A DNA stretch of 64,000 nucleotides, taken from contig NZ_QVML01000001.1 of assembly GCF_010501015.1 (NCBI RefSeq), positions 123,845-187,844 on the forward strand. The letters run 5' to 3'. The position numbers were made by a program, and so were the translations under genes. Of this stretch, positions 27,207 to 36,150 are shown piece by piece. The stretch comes from Bacteroides sp. 214. Lineage in GTDB: Bacteria > Bacteroidota > Bacteroidia > Bacteroidales > Bacteroidaceae. Under the pieces are notes generated by a model. That model saw nothing but the letters and a program-made list of their open reading frames with translations, did no database searches and was not told where the DNA came from. The number at the start of each line of letters is the position of its first letter. The stretch's first letter is position 1.

Positions 27207-27557
27207 ATGCCAAGATCAGTAAATCATGTTGCTTCAAGAGCAAGACGAAAGAAAATTTTGAAACTCACCAGAGGATACTTTGGTGCAAGAAAAAATGTTT
27301 GGACCGTAGCTAAGAATACCTGGGAAAAAGGGTTGACTTATGCATATCGTGATCGTAAAAACAAGAAAAGAAGTTTCCGTGCTCTTTGGATACAACGTAT
27401 CAATGCTGCTGCTCGCCTAGAAGGTATGTCATACTCTAAGTTAATGGGTGGTTTGCACAAAGCTGGTATCGAAATCAACCGTAAAGTATTGGCTGATTTA
27501 GCCATGAACCATCCGGAAGCATTCAAAGCAATCGTGGAAAAAGCGAAAGCAGCATAA
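27207..27557 (+). CDS. rplT: 50S ribosomal protein L20
   Basis: The 116-residue protein starts [20 protein letters not shown] and contains [18 protein letters not shown], the L20 signature. It binds 23S rRNA early in 50S assembly. In other bacteria L20 represses this operon; the 96-bp gap before it contains a small potential stem (CGTT/AACG around 27161-27178) but no clear L20-leader homology. An intrinsic terminator follows 23 bp after the stop. Confidence 0.97.
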   Translation: MPRSVNHVASRARRKKILKLTRGYFGARKNVWTVAKNTWEKGLTYAYRDRKNKKRSFRALWIQRINAAARLEGMSYSKLMGGLHKAGIEINRKVLADLAMNHPEAFKAIVEKAKAA

Positions 27558-27580
27558 AATTTCGATAAGAAATCATTGAA

Positions 27581-27617
27581 AATGCCAGATACAGTTTGCA
27601 GTATCTGGCATTTTTGC
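27581..27617 (+). terminator. Terminator of the rplT operon
   Basis: AATGCCAGATAC (27581-27592) pairs perfectly with GTATCTGGCATT (27601-27612) across an 8-nt loop, followed by a T run. Confidence 0.92.
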
Positions 27618-27701
27618 TTTTAGGAGCATTTGATAACTCTTTTTTCATACCTAAATTGAAACAAATATTGCTTTTCCCTTGTTTAGCTAATAAGAACTGA
27701 T

Positions 27702-27709
27702 TATATTTG
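27702..27709 (+). promoter_or_regulatory. -7 box of the 6S-like RNA
   Basis: TATATTTG is a perfect TAnnTTTG. CTTG stands about 20 bp upstream as a weak -33. The predicted start is near 27716. Confidence 0.6.
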
Positions 27710-27715
27710 TTATAG

Positions 27716-27899
27716 AAAAATTAGCCGCATTGATTTGATCGGGAAACTCATCAAGTAACTTTTGAAACCGAGACAAGCTTTCGTTTCCCAATGGCGGGCC
27801 ACATCCTTCGGGATAACTTTTTAGTCGGTGGATTACAAAGGGGGCGGGCACTCAAATCATGTCATTCGGAGTTTCATCACATCATTGATGCGGCTTTTT
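27716..27899 (+). ncRNA. Bacteroidales-1-type RNA (probable 6S RNA)
   Basis: About 184 nt without an ORF, bounded by a promoter (27702-27709) and a terminal helix plus T-run. AGCCGCAT (27723-27730) pairs with ATGCGGCT (27888-27895), and GAAACTC (27743-27749) with GAGTTTC (27869-27875). The long closing stem with a large open centre is 6S-like. The described Bacteroidales-1 RNA motif occurs in Bacteroidales just downstream of the L20 gene, exactly this place, and I recall it being proposed as the 6S RNA of the group, the RNA polymerase inhibitor. No covariance search was run. Confidence 0.75.
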
Positions 27900-27907
27900 A
27901 TAAAAGG

Positions 27908-27939
27908 GAGGGACTGATTCGCTAGCGAGTCAGTCCCTC
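27908..27939. terminator. Bidirectional terminator between the 6S-like RNA and kdgF
   Basis: GAGGGACTGA (27908-27917) pairs with TCAGTCCCTC (27930-27939), and the loop continues as TCGC/GCGA. T-rich sequence follows on both strands; it would end the minus-strand kdgF-like transcript. Confidence 0.85.
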
Positions 27940-27985
27940 TTTCTAATTATATTTCTGTGTAGAATAAGTGTTTTCCTTGTGCGGC

Positions 27986-28441
27986 TTATTCCTTTAGAAA
28001 GTCGGCACGCATGGGGCTGAAGGTGTCAATAAGTATGCCGGCTTCCAGACATACGCATCCGTGAGGTACATCGGGAGTTTTAAACAGGCAGTCACCTTCC
28101 GACACCACCTTAGTTACTCCATTCACGGTAAATTCGAATTTGCCTTTAGCTACATACGTGCACTGGCTTTGGTAGTGTTGATGAGGAGCACCTACAGCAC
28201 CCTTCTCGAACACCACTTTGACCATCATCAGCTGGCCATCGTAGCCCAATATCTGACGTTTTACACCGCCACCCAGTTCTTCCCAGGGGGTCTCTTCTCC
28301 AAAAATAAATGGTTCACTTCCTGTTCTCTTCATGTCTTGTTTGCAATTAGGATTGTTTTCTTTTTTTTCTTGCGCCTGCACGCCCGTTAGGGTCAATAAG
28401 CAGAAGCAGCCTAAAATAGTCATAAATTTACAAATGTTCAT
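27986..28441 (-). CDS. kdgF: Exported KdgF-like cupin
   Basis: The 151-residue precursor has a signal peptide (LLTLTGVQAQ) and a single cupin barrel. It has the KdgF set of metal ligands: His87, His89 and Gln93 in PHQHYQSQ, and His127 in VPHG, then FSPMRADF near the end. KdgF turns the 4,5-unsaturated galacturonate released by pectin lyases into a linear keto form before the Kdu steps. Most characterised KdgF proteins are cytoplasmic, so export here is unusual. It is divergent from the PL10 gene, which fits the role. Some sugar-binding cupins look alike, so substrate is inference. Confidence 0.75.
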   Translation of the reverse strand: MNICKFMTILGCFCLLTLTGVQAQEKKENNPNCKQDMKRTGSEPFIFGEETPWEELGGGVKRQILGYDGQLMMVKVVFEKGAVGAPHQHYQSQCTYVAKGKFEFTVNGVTKVVSEGDCLFKTPDVPHGCVCLEAGILIDTFSPMRADFLKE

Positions 28442-28710
28442 TGTATCTGTTTTTTTTAATTATGGATTAATAACAGTACCAAAGATAAAGATAAAATGCA
28501 GTAGTAAAAACATCCTCAATGGATGAATAACAAATTTTCCATAAATAATAACAATTTGTACCATAAAAGGAGTGCCTTGCAGCCTGCATAAGTCAAAAAA
28601 AAACTTTTATTTTGTGGTATAACCAAGTAGATACTATTATGAAGAGAAAACACTTCTTGCTAATTTCGCAGTTTATTTGTGAAACATTCTCACAGAGAGA
28701 AATCAGAGAT

Positions 28711-30297
28711 ATGAGAAAGAGAATTATATGTACTTTGTGGTTGTCCTGCCTCCTGATACTGGGCGTCTATGGACAAAGCAAAAGGGAGCAACAGGTGTTG
28801 CAAACCATGAAGACAGCCACTCAATATATGATGGATGTGGTCAGTTATAAAGGCGGATTTGTGTGGAGCTATCTACCCGACATGTCGCGAACCTGGGGCG
28901 AGATGGAAGCTAAGCGCACCATGGCGTGGATTCAACCTCCGGGTACTCCGGCAGTGGGGCATCTGATGATGGATGCGTATCACGCCACGCACGATGAATA
29001 CTATTACCAGTGTGCCGAGCGGATAGCTAATGCCTTGATTTGGGGACAGTTGCCTTGTGGTGGATGGAATTACATGTTCGACTTTGCGGGCGAGAACTCT
29101 ATCAAACAGTGGTATGCCACCATTGGCAAGCAAGCTTGGAGACTGGAGGAGTTTCAGCACTATTATGGCAATGCCACCTTCGATGATGAGGGGACAATGC
29201 AGGCGGCTAAGCTCTTGCTTAGACTGTATGTGGAGAAGTATGACCCGGCTTACCGTGCTCCGCTAGAGAAGGTTATCCGCTTTGTGCTCGATAGTCAGTA
29301 TCCTATAGGGGGCTGGCCACAACGTTATCCGCTGAAGCACGATCACCCGTTTCAAGGGAACTCGGATTATAGCTCTTTTATTACGCTGAATGACGATGTT
29401 ATCCCCGAGAATATCGATTTTTTGGTGCAGTGTTATCAGGCATTGGGCATGCAGGATTTGAAGGGACCTATTATGCGTGCGTTGAATTGTGTATTGGCAC
29501 TGCAACAGGGAGAACCTTATGCCGGTTGGGCGGATCAGTATTTTGTGGATGATTTGCAACCGGCACATGCGCGTTCGTATGAGCCACGCAGCATTAACAC
29601 CGGCACCACGGCTCACATGATAAGGAAGCTGATGGATTATTATAGGTTGACGGGCGATACTAAGTTCCTATCGGGTATTCCGGCTGCCATTCGCTTCTTG
29701 GAGTCTGTGGAGTTGCCTGCCTCTGAAGCTAAGAAGTGGAGGCATCCGGCACGCGAAGATGCTATTTTGGTTCCGCGCTTTATTCACCCGGAGAGTGGGA
29801 AACCGCTGTATGTGCATCGTAAAGGTTCGAATGTGGTGAATGGAACGTATTATATCGACCAGAACATAGAGAACACCATTGTACACTATAGTTCGGCAAC
29901 TTATCTATCTATCAAGGCATTGAAAGAGGCATATCAGGAGATATTGGCATTACCTAAGGAAGAGGTCACCAAGAATTCGCCCTTTGCACAGGATACATGT
30001 ATTCCGTTGCAACCGTTCTATTATCAGCCTCACGGCAGAGGGAATGCTTCGGTAGAGGAACTGGTGAAATCATTGTCTAAGGAAGGATATTGGCTCTCGC
30101 CCATCAGACAGACTTCGAATGTTTATAAGCCTGCACCGGCTATGTCGCCCAGCGACGATACACGGTATATGGAGACGATGGTGGGGGATGAGTATGATAC
30201 CTCGCCTTATCAATCGAAAGAGAAAGTGATGGGGATATCCACCAGAACCTTTATTGAGAATATGTCTATCCTTATTGGAGCGTTGCCGAAGGAGTAG
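28711..30297 (+). CDS. Pectate lyase, family PL10
   Basis: From ATG 28711 the protein is 528 residues, with a clean signal peptide (TLWLSCLLILGVYGQ). The frame could start at 28612, but that would put 33 extra residues ahead of the signal. The PelA-type PL10 signatures are CGGWNYMFD (~117) and GGWPQRYP (200-207) followed by SSFITLNDDVIPENIDFL, which holds the active-site region in this alpha/alpha-barrel family. The enzyme cleaves polygalacturonate by beta-elimination in the periplasm or at the surface, giving unsaturated ends for the neighbouring KdgF-like protein. It has its own terminator at 30327. Confidence 0.88.
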   Translation: MRKRIICTLWLSCLLILGVYGQSKREQQVLQTMKTATQYMMDVVSYKGGFVWSYLPDMSRTWGEMEAKRTMAWIQPPGTPAVGHLMMDAYHATHDEYYYQCAERIANALIWGQLPCGGWNYMFDFAGENSIKQWYATIGKQAWRLEEFQHYYGNATFDDEGTMQAAKLLLRLYVEKYDPAYRAPLEKVIRFVLDSQYPIGGWPQRYPLKHDHPFQGNSDYSSFITLNDDVIPENIDFLVQCYQALGMQDLKGPIMRALNCVLALQQGEPYAGWADQYFVDDLQPAHARSYEPRSINTGTTAHMIRKLMDYYRLTGDTKFLSGIPAAIRFLESVELPASEAKKWRHPAREDAILVPRFIHPESGKPLYVHRKGSNVVNGTYYIDQNIENTIVHYSSATYLSIKALKEAYQEILALPKEEVTKNSPFAQDTCIPLQPFYYQPHGRGNASVEELVKSLSKEGYWLSPIRQTSNVYKPAPAMSPSDDTRYMETMVGDEYDTSPYQSKEKVMGISTRTFIENMSILIGALPKE

Positions 30298-30326
30298 AAC
30301 TCTATCTGCTTTAAGGCTTTAAAATG

Positions 30327-30380
30327 TTAGGCGCGGATTATGCAGGGTTGATTAAAAACACCCGCATAATCCGCGCCTTA
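30327..30380. terminator. Bidirectional terminator between PL10 and PL11 genes
   Basis: A 15-bp perfect stem pairs AGGCGCGGATTATGC (30329-30343) with GCATAATCCGCGCCT (30364-30378), flanked by T/A-rich runs. It lies between two convergent stop codons. Confidence 0.92.
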
Positions 30381-30418
30381 AAACACCCTCTTTTATTCGA
30401 TGGTGTTTTTAGTTTTAA

Positions 30419-33400
30419 TTACTTCTTCATAACTTTCTTCACTACTCTTTCGCCCGAAGCAGATTCTACTACGATAGTATAGAAACCTGTAGGCAAGTAG
30501 CTTAAACCGCTAACAGTAAGGCTTTCGTTTCCTTCGATGTTATAAGAGGTTTGGTACTCTACTTGTCCGGCTATAGAATAAAGCGAAACGGTCATTTTTT
30601 CGTTTTTCTCTACCGAGAAGGCTACAGTAAACTGGTCTTCAATGCTGGTTGGGAAAATCTTTGCAAATGATTTTTTCTCAGTTTTGCTGATACCGGTAGG
30701 CTTATTCTCGTTGTAACGCTCTAATATTACATCGGGATGCATAACTCCTTTGTAAACAATAAGTTCGTCGATACTACCAATGAATGGTGTGTTGAAGTTT
30801 ACGTTACAGTTACCGATAACGATGTCTTCAACATGAGCAATGTTTCCGGTTCCGTCTGTTGTTTCGCCAATCAATTCTCCGTTTGCATAAAGCTTAATCA
30901 TCTTTTCACTTCTGTTGCGCACAGCAACTAAGTGTGTCCACTCACCGTTGAAGTATTTATCGTTGGCTCCTGCAACGTCAATGTTTGTTTTTTTAACGTC
31001 ATCATCGATACCAAATGTGAGTTTGTCATTCTTCAATTGCAATCCTACCCATTTACCAGTAGCTCCTGTAGCTGCATTTGCTCCATGACTTCCTGTATGA
31101 TACAAGTAGGCTTCGGCTGTTGATGTAGACTTGAACCAAAGTTCAATAGAGAAATCGTCGTCACCCATTGACATTGCGTCGTAATGAGCTTGTACCATTC
31201 TTCTATCAGTTGGAGTAGCAGGAAGGCTGATTGCGTTACCTTTTACACCTGCAGCCCATTCTGGGGTGAAGTTTACTGCTGTTGCTGAACCGCTGATGGT
31301 GTTAGCAGCAGTTGTTCCGCTTGTTTCGTCAAACAGCCATTCCGCAACTTTTACTAATACAGAAGGTTCTTTTACAGTAATTGTTCCGCTCAATACTACT
31401 TCGTTAGGACCACCTACAGTTTTAATTGTAAATGGATATACGCCGGCTGTGGTAGGAACTCCTTCGATGGTTACGGTTTTTGCTTCATTATCAATCGTTT
31501 TTGTTACCCCTGCTGGCAGGTCGCTTACTTCTACAGTATCTGCATTTCTCCATTTGTAAGTAATGGTGGTAATGCTCTTGTCAACTTCGGTGGTTTGCGT
31601 AAGGTTTCCGCTGCCACTAGCTTTGCTCATCGACGTCATGGCTTCGCCAAGATCTTCGAGGTAATAACCCAAATGAGGAGGTTGATTGTAAGCCACGTTT
31701 TGCCATGCAATAGCCATGCGGTAGTGGTGATCGTGCATCAATGTAGGTACGCGATATACAGTTGGGATCGTAGTTGAGAAGATCATGATATGTGATCCGG
31801 TTGATCTGTCCCAGTAGATAACCTCTTCACGCCAGTCTCCTAAAATGTCTCCACTAAGACATGGAGTAGATTTGGTGGTGTTGCATGAATTAGCGTTGCC
31901 TTCAGTGAAGCTGCGTAGAGTTGTTAGCCCCTTTCCTGGTCCGTTATATTTGGTTACTGTGGGGGTATTTCCGTTACCACCGTCGAGCAGCTCATCGAGT
32001 AGGTCGCCATCCCAATAAATACGGAAATTAACAGATGGGCGTCCGCTTGTAGCAATAACTTCGCCTTTGCAATTATAGATGTTTCCGTTTTGACTTGACC
32101 ATGATTCATAACCACGATGTTCAGAAGAAATGTTTGCTGATAATCCGCGGCCATTGTCTTTAGTCCAAGGCTCGCTGAAGAGTACCTCGCCAGTACCTGC
32201 CATACGCATAGTATAGGCATAAGGTGAGTTTTTGTCTTCGTGTGGCATAAACATTTCAAGTCCGTCGATATCCGGGTCTAAGTCACCTAAGTGAGTAGCA
32301 TCTCCATGACCAAAACCTGTGCGATAAAGCACTTTCCCATCATGATCGATAACGCACGAACCATAAGCAATTTCGTCAAAGCCGTCTCCATCTACATCAC
32401 CTACTGAGAGGCTGTGTGCACCTTCACCGTAAGCACCTTGTTTTGCTGTGGTAGAGGTATTGTGAATCCAACGACGTGTTAAAGTTGTTCCGTCAAAATC
32501 ATAAGCTACCAAGAATGCCGCAGTATAATATCCACGACACATTACTAAACTTGGTTTTTTGCCGTCCAAGTAAGCAATACAAGCCAGAAAACGGTCGCTG
32601 CGATTGCCGTAGAAGTCACCCCAGCTAACGATGTTACGTGCGGGTTCGTAAGCAACAGTAGTAATTTCCGCACCGGTATTACCATTAAATACAGTAAGGT
32701 ATTCGGGCCCGTTTTGAATTACCCCTTGTCTTTCGTTACCAGTTGTGTTGTTGTTGATGTTACGGTAGTCGGCTTCTGGGTCATCGCTTCCCATGATAAC
32801 ATTCTTTCCTAATCCATCTTTTGTTCCCGGTGCTGTTTTGCAAGCAACTTCGGCTTTGCCGTCTCCGTCAAGGTCATATACCATAAACTGAGTATAGTGT
32901 GCTCCTGCGCGGATGTTCTTACCAAGGTCAATACGCCATTTGAAGGTTCCATCTAGCTTGTAGCAATCGAGGTACACATTTCCGGTATATCCGGCTTCAG
33001 AGTTGTCGTGTGAGTTGGAAGGATCCCACTTTACAATAAGTTCGTACTCGCCATCGCCATCTACATCACCTACGCTCATGTCGTTGGGACTGTAGGTACA
33101 GGTGGTATTATTAGGCATGGTCAACTCGGCAGGTCTTCTCAGTTCCAATCTTTTGTAGTCATTTTCCCATACGGTAGTTGTTTTGGTGTATTCAATTTCG
33201 TTCTCTCCAACGACTGCTTTCACGGTGTACACCGATGATGTTGTTCCGTCTGCATCTGTGTAGTTTGTAGCTTCGTTAGCTGGGGTGCTGTGAATCTTTG
33301 CACCGTCGCGATAAATGTTGAATGTTGTTTCCTTTGCGTCGGTTCCCAGAAGTCTCCAACTAATAAAAACACCATTTGTTACTTTCATAGCCAATACGCC

Positions 33401-33505
33401 TCTGTCCAATACTTCTTGCTGAGGTGCTTGTGCTTTTGCCTGAAAGGCGGGTAGGAGTAGCATAATGAGCACCCCTAAAATGCTCCACTTTTTCATTAAA
33501 ATCAT
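30419..33505 (-). CDS. Rhamnogalacturonan lyase PL11 with LamG and T9SS sorting domain
   Basis: The 1028-residue protein has a signal peptide (MLLLPAFQAKAQ; the ATG three codons in is an equal start). The PL11 beta-propeller carries repeated Ca-binding loops such as DVDGDGEYELIVKWDPSN and DLDGDGKAEVACKTAPG. An Ig-like segment (~640-720), a LamG/concanavalin module (~740-910) and a C-terminal ~75-residue type A sorting domain (KIFPTSIEDQFTV to VKKVMKK) follow. It cuts the RG-I backbone between rhamnose and galacturonate. The tail implies secretion through a type IX system and surface attachment or release. A perfect -7 box is at 33539-33546. Confidence 0.92.
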   Translation of the reverse strand: MILMKKWSILGVLIMLLLPAFQAKAQAPQQEVLDRGVLAMKVTNGVFISWRLLGTDAKETTFNIYRDGAKIHSTPANEATNYTDADGTTSSVYTVKAVVGENEIEYTKTTTVWENDYKRLELRRPAELTMPNNTTCTYSPNDMSVGDVDGDGEYELIVKWDPSNSHDNSEAGYTGNVYLDCYKLDGTFKWRIDLGKNIRAGAHYTQFMVYDLDGDGKAEVACKTAPGTKDGLGKNVIMGSDDPEADYRNINNNTTGNERQGVIQNGPEYLTVFNGNTGAEITTVAYEPARNIVSWGDFYGNRSDRFLACIAYLDGKKPSLVMCRGYYTAAFLVAYDFDGTTLTRRWIHNTSTTAKQGAYGEGAHSLSVGDVDGDGFDEIAYGSCVIDHDGKVLYRTGFGHGDATHLGDLDPDIDGLEMFMPHEDKNSPYAYTMRMAGTGEVLFSEPWTKDNGRGLSANISSEHRGYESWSSQNGNIYNCKGEVIATSGRPSVNFRIYWDGDLLDELLDGGNGNTPTVTKYNGPGKGLTTLRSFTEGNANSCNTTKSTPCLSGDILGDWREEVIYWDRSTGSHIMIFSTTIPTVYRVPTLMHDHHYRMAIAWQNVAYNQPPHLGYYLEDLGEAMTSMSKASGSGNLTQTTEVDKSITTITYKWRNADTVEVSDLPAGVTKTIDNEAKTVTIEGVPTTAGVYPFTIKTVGGPNEVVLSGTITVKEPSVLVKVAEWLFDETSGTTAANTISGSATAVNFTPEWAAGVKGNAISLPATPTDRRMVQAHYDAMSMGDDDFSIELWFKSTSTAEAYLYHTGSHGANAATGATGKWVGLQLKNDKLTFGIDDDVKKTNIDVAGANDKYFNGEWTHLVAVRNRSEKMIKLYANGELIGETTDGTGNIAHVEDIVIGNCNVNFNTPFIGSIDELIVYKGVMHPDVILERYNENKPTGISKTEKKSFAKIFPTSIEDQFTVAFSVEKNEKMTVSLYSIAGQVEYQTSYNIEGNESLTVSGLSYLPTGFYTIVVESASGERVVKKVMKK

Positions 33506-33538
33506 AGTATTTTGTTAATTAATAAATTACACTCAGTA

Positions 33539-33546
33539 CAAATGTA
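33539..33546 (-). promoter_or_regulatory. PL11 gene -7 promoter box
   Basis: CAAATGTA reads TACATTTG on the minus strand, a perfect -7 box. The -33 position is CCCC rather than TTTG, which suggests the promoter needs an activator. Confidence 0.55.
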
Positions 33547-33680
33547 GAGAATATGGCGATTTGGACGGGGTATTAATCGGTCGCATTCTTCCATTAATTG
33601 TGCGGCAGGAGCGTTGTGAGCTGGAAATTTGTTCATCTTAAGTCGATAATAATACAATGCTTATGATGTTGTGGTTTCAT

Positions 33681-33860
33681 CCTATGGATGAAGGTGTGTG
33701 AGCCTATGGATGAAAGTGCGTGAGCCTATGGGTAAAGGTGTGTGAGGCTATGTTTTAGTGTGTGTTTCGCAGTTATTTTCTCAGTGATTTCTACTTCATT
33801 TCTCAGTGATTTTTGATCTATTTCTCACTGTATTATGATGAAGAAAGCAGTGAGAAAATT
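33681..33860 (+). repeat. 22-bp-phased array E
   Basis: The gene-free gap 33506-33985 contains three units of CCTATGG(A/G)T(G/A)AAnGTG at 33681, 33703 and 33725, exactly 22 bp apart. Three units of TTCTCA(G/C)TG follow at 33778, 33800 and 33822, also 22 bp apart, and an inverted CAGTGAGAA at 33848. The motifs are close to CTTATGG and ACTCAGTC of elements A and B, but the sequence between them is different. Confidence 0.85.
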
Positions 33861-33892
33861 ATAGGTTGTTTGTGCGTTACTCAAAACGAACT

Positions 33893-33935
33893 GAGGGGCC
33901 TCAGAACGACACTACGCAGTGTGCTGAGACCCCTC
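33893..33935. terminator. Hairpin terminator after rhaD
   Basis: GAGGGG (33893-33898) and CTCAG (33900-33904) pair with CTGAG (33924-33928) and CCCCTC (33930-33935), with ACT/AGT inside. It lies 50 bp beyond the rhaD stop on the minus strand; the T-tract is weak. Confidence 0.6.
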
Positions 33936-33985
33936 ATTAAGTTTCGGGATGGCCGTAATTTGCAGAATAACTGCAAATCAAACCA

Positions 33986-34795
33986 TTACTTCGGCAAATT
34001 GAATGCTACGCGCATTTCATCCATTTGTTCGTCGCTCATACCATCGGGTTCGAATCCCATGTTGCGGGCGGCAATGTAGATAAGGCACGACTTGTTCAAT
34101 ACGTCTATCTGGTCGAATGCAGCCATAACGTCGCAATCTACTGCAAATACACCATGCTTTTCCCACATAACTACGTCGTACTCTTCCAATTCTTTGATGG
34201 TAGCATCTGCCAATTCTACCGAACTAGGCAGTTTGTATGGTATAATACCCAAGCCACGTGGACAGAACGCCTTTGTTTCAGGAATCATACTCCACAGCAA
34301 ACGAGACGCTACATCCTTTTTCAAGAACTTATCGGTATGTGTAATAGCAACCAATTCGATGGGATGCGTATGTACCGAAGCTTTGTAAGGTGATCCTTTT
34401 GCAATGAGGTAATTGTGTACACTCAAATGTGAAGGAAGTTCTGAAGTAGGGGCTACTGGCTTGTCGGCAATAATTACATAGCTGGCGCAATCGTCCAAAA
34501 TACGAATGACCGAGCCATTGTCCATAGGCCAACGAGCTAAGTCACGCATACGCATATTGGTTCCTTTACAGTAAAAATAGCAACCTTTGAGGTGTGGCAA
34601 TGTTGTTCCGATAGCTTTTACTTCACTGATAGGTGCCATAGCCCTAATGTCGTCATCTACATGTTCGGTAATATTAACAGTGATGTTACCGCCATTACGC
34701 TCCGCCCATCCTTTTTGCCAGAGATATCCAGCTACTTCGGCTACTTTATTTATCTCAGCAGCTAATGCAGGGCGGTTGTCTAAAATTGATTTCAT
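33986..34795 (-). CDS. rhaD: L-rhamnulose-1-phosphate aldolase
   Basis: The 269-residue class II aldolase splits rhamnulose-1-phosphate into dihydroxyacetone phosphate and L-lactaldehyde. Visible family features are the glycine-rich ERNGGNITVNI phosphate-binding segment, the zinc pair in VHTHPIELVAI, and MWEKHGVFAVD with the third His. It is the last gene of rhaB-rhaA-transporter-rhaD, 16 bp from the transporter. No lactaldehyde reductase or dehydrogenase follows. Confidence 0.96.
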   Translation of the reverse strand: MKSILDNRPALAAEINKVAEVAGYLWQKGWAERNGGNITVNITEHVDDDIRAMAPISEVKAIGTTLPHLKGCYFYCKGTNMRMRDLARWPMDNGSVIRILDDCASYVIIADKPVAPTSELPSHLSVHNYLIAKGSPYKASVHTHPIELVAITHTDKFLKKDVASRLLWSMIPETKAFCPRGLGIIPYKLPSSVELADATIKELEEYDVVMWEKHGVFAVDCDVMAAFDQIDVLNKSCLIYIAARNMGFEPDGMSDEQMDEMRVAFNLPK

Positions 34796-34811
34796 TGTAA
34801 TTTGTTATTAA

Positions 34812-36146
34812 TTAAAAGTCTTTTCCGTATCTTTCTTCAGTGATTTGGTTCAATGATTTACCTTGTGTCTTAGGTGTCCAGATAGTTCCCACCACTGTGG
34901 CAACCAATAGCCAACCAATCATGATATAACCTGATGTTTCAAAACCACTATGTTCGTAGATGCCAGTGAATACCAAGCTCCAGATAGCTGCTGCACCTCT
35001 TACGATGAAGAACATCACACCTTGAGCAGCCGCACGATATTTGGCAGGGAAGAGTTCCGATGCCCAAAGAGCATAGAATGCTTGTACTCCAACTCCGGCA
35101 TGGATACCCCATAAAATGGTGAATGTCCAGAGAACTGATAAATTGTTGATTCCAACAAATACAAGGATTCCCCAAGCAATCAATCCAATAGCGGATCCGA
35201 TAAAGTATAATAAACGTTGGTTTACTCTATCAACCAGCATCGCAAAACCAAAGTAGGTAACTACTACAATGATTAACCATTGTACGGCTGGCAACATATT
35301 GGCTTGTGCGTTAGTTAGTCCGCCTGCTGTTTCGAAGATGTGTGGTTGGAACATACCCATCACTCCTGCAACGAAGTTCCAGGTAACATATATCGTAACC
35401 AAGAATATCAGAGTGCGAACGTTTACTTTGTTTGTAAAGAGGGCACCAAAAGAAGAAAATACACTCGGTTGTTTTACAGCGGCTTTTCTTGCTTCCTCCC
35501 AGTCTACGGATTCGTTGAGCTTACGTTGAAGATTCCAAGCAATGAAGGCTACAACGAACAGTGTACCGAATACAATGCGGTTACCGAATACAGCCAGCGC
35601 GGCAGGGTCTGAGTCTCCATGGAAGAAGATAGCTAGTTGACGTACAGAATCGCCCAACAAACCTTCGGGTGCAAGGAGCATTCCCAATATCAGGATAATT
35701 GCAGGTCCTACTCCCCAAGCGAATTGAGAGATACCAATGTTCCGACCACGGTTATTGATTTCAGAGTTCTCGGAGATGTATGTCCAAGAGGCAGGCACGC
35801 CTGCTCCAACTGAGATACCTGTTATCAGAAAACCAGTCATTAGCGCAGCAAAACTGGTAGAAAACATGATGATGCCTACTCCCAACATATAGATAAGCAT
35901 GTTGTACGTGTAGATAGTCTTACGACCGTATCTGTCTGCCAGGAATCCTCCAATGATAGCTCCAAGAGCAGCTCCAAAACAGTTAGCGCTAATAGCGTTC
36001 AACCAACCGAGGTGAGTCTCGGTAAGGCTAAGATAATTCTGCCAAAGAGTTAATCCACTTGCTCCGGCCACAATAGAACCCGCGTCCAGATAGTTGGTCA
36101 GCGAGACAGCAATAGTGCTTTTTAGACTTCCTTTTTTTGCTTCCAT
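34812..36146 (-). CDS. MFS permease of the rhamnose operon
   Basis: The 444-residue 12-helix major facilitator protein has the sugar-porter-type loop motif GGFLADRYGRKTIYTYNML and, in the second half, ALWASELFPAKYRAAAQG. Its place between rhaA and rhaD matches the rhamnose permease (RhaP) of Bacteroides thetaiotaomicron, and it is unlike the enterobacterial RhaT. It probably imports L-rhamnose by proton symport. Substrate rests on context. Confidence 0.85.
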   Translation of the reverse strand: MEAKKGSLKSTIAVSLTNYLDAGSIVAGASGLTLWQNYLSLTETHLGWLNAISANCFGAALGAIIGGFLADRYGRKTIYTYNMLIYMLGVGIIMFSTSFAALMTGFLITGISVGAGVPASWTYISENSEINNRGRNIGISQFAWGVGPAIILILGMLLAPEGLLGDSVRQLAIFFHGDSDPAALAVFGNRIVFGTLFVVAFIAWNLQRKLNESVDWEEARKAAVKQPSVFSSFGALFTNKVNVRTLIFLVTIYVTWNFVAGVMGMFQPHIFETAGGLTNAQANMLPAVQWLIIVVVTYFGFAMLVDRVNQRLLYFIGSAIGLIAWGILVFVGINNLSVLWTFTILWGIHAGVGVQAFYALWASELFPAKYRAAAQGVMFFIVRGAAAIWSLVFTGIYEHSGFETSGYIMIGWLLVATVVGTIWTPKTQGKSLNQITEERYGKDF

Positions 36147-36150
36147 TGTT

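Noticed and set aside
28612..28710. N-terminal extension of the PL10 lyase
   Set aside because: It would place 33 residues ahead of a clean signal peptide; the ATG at 28711 is preferred.
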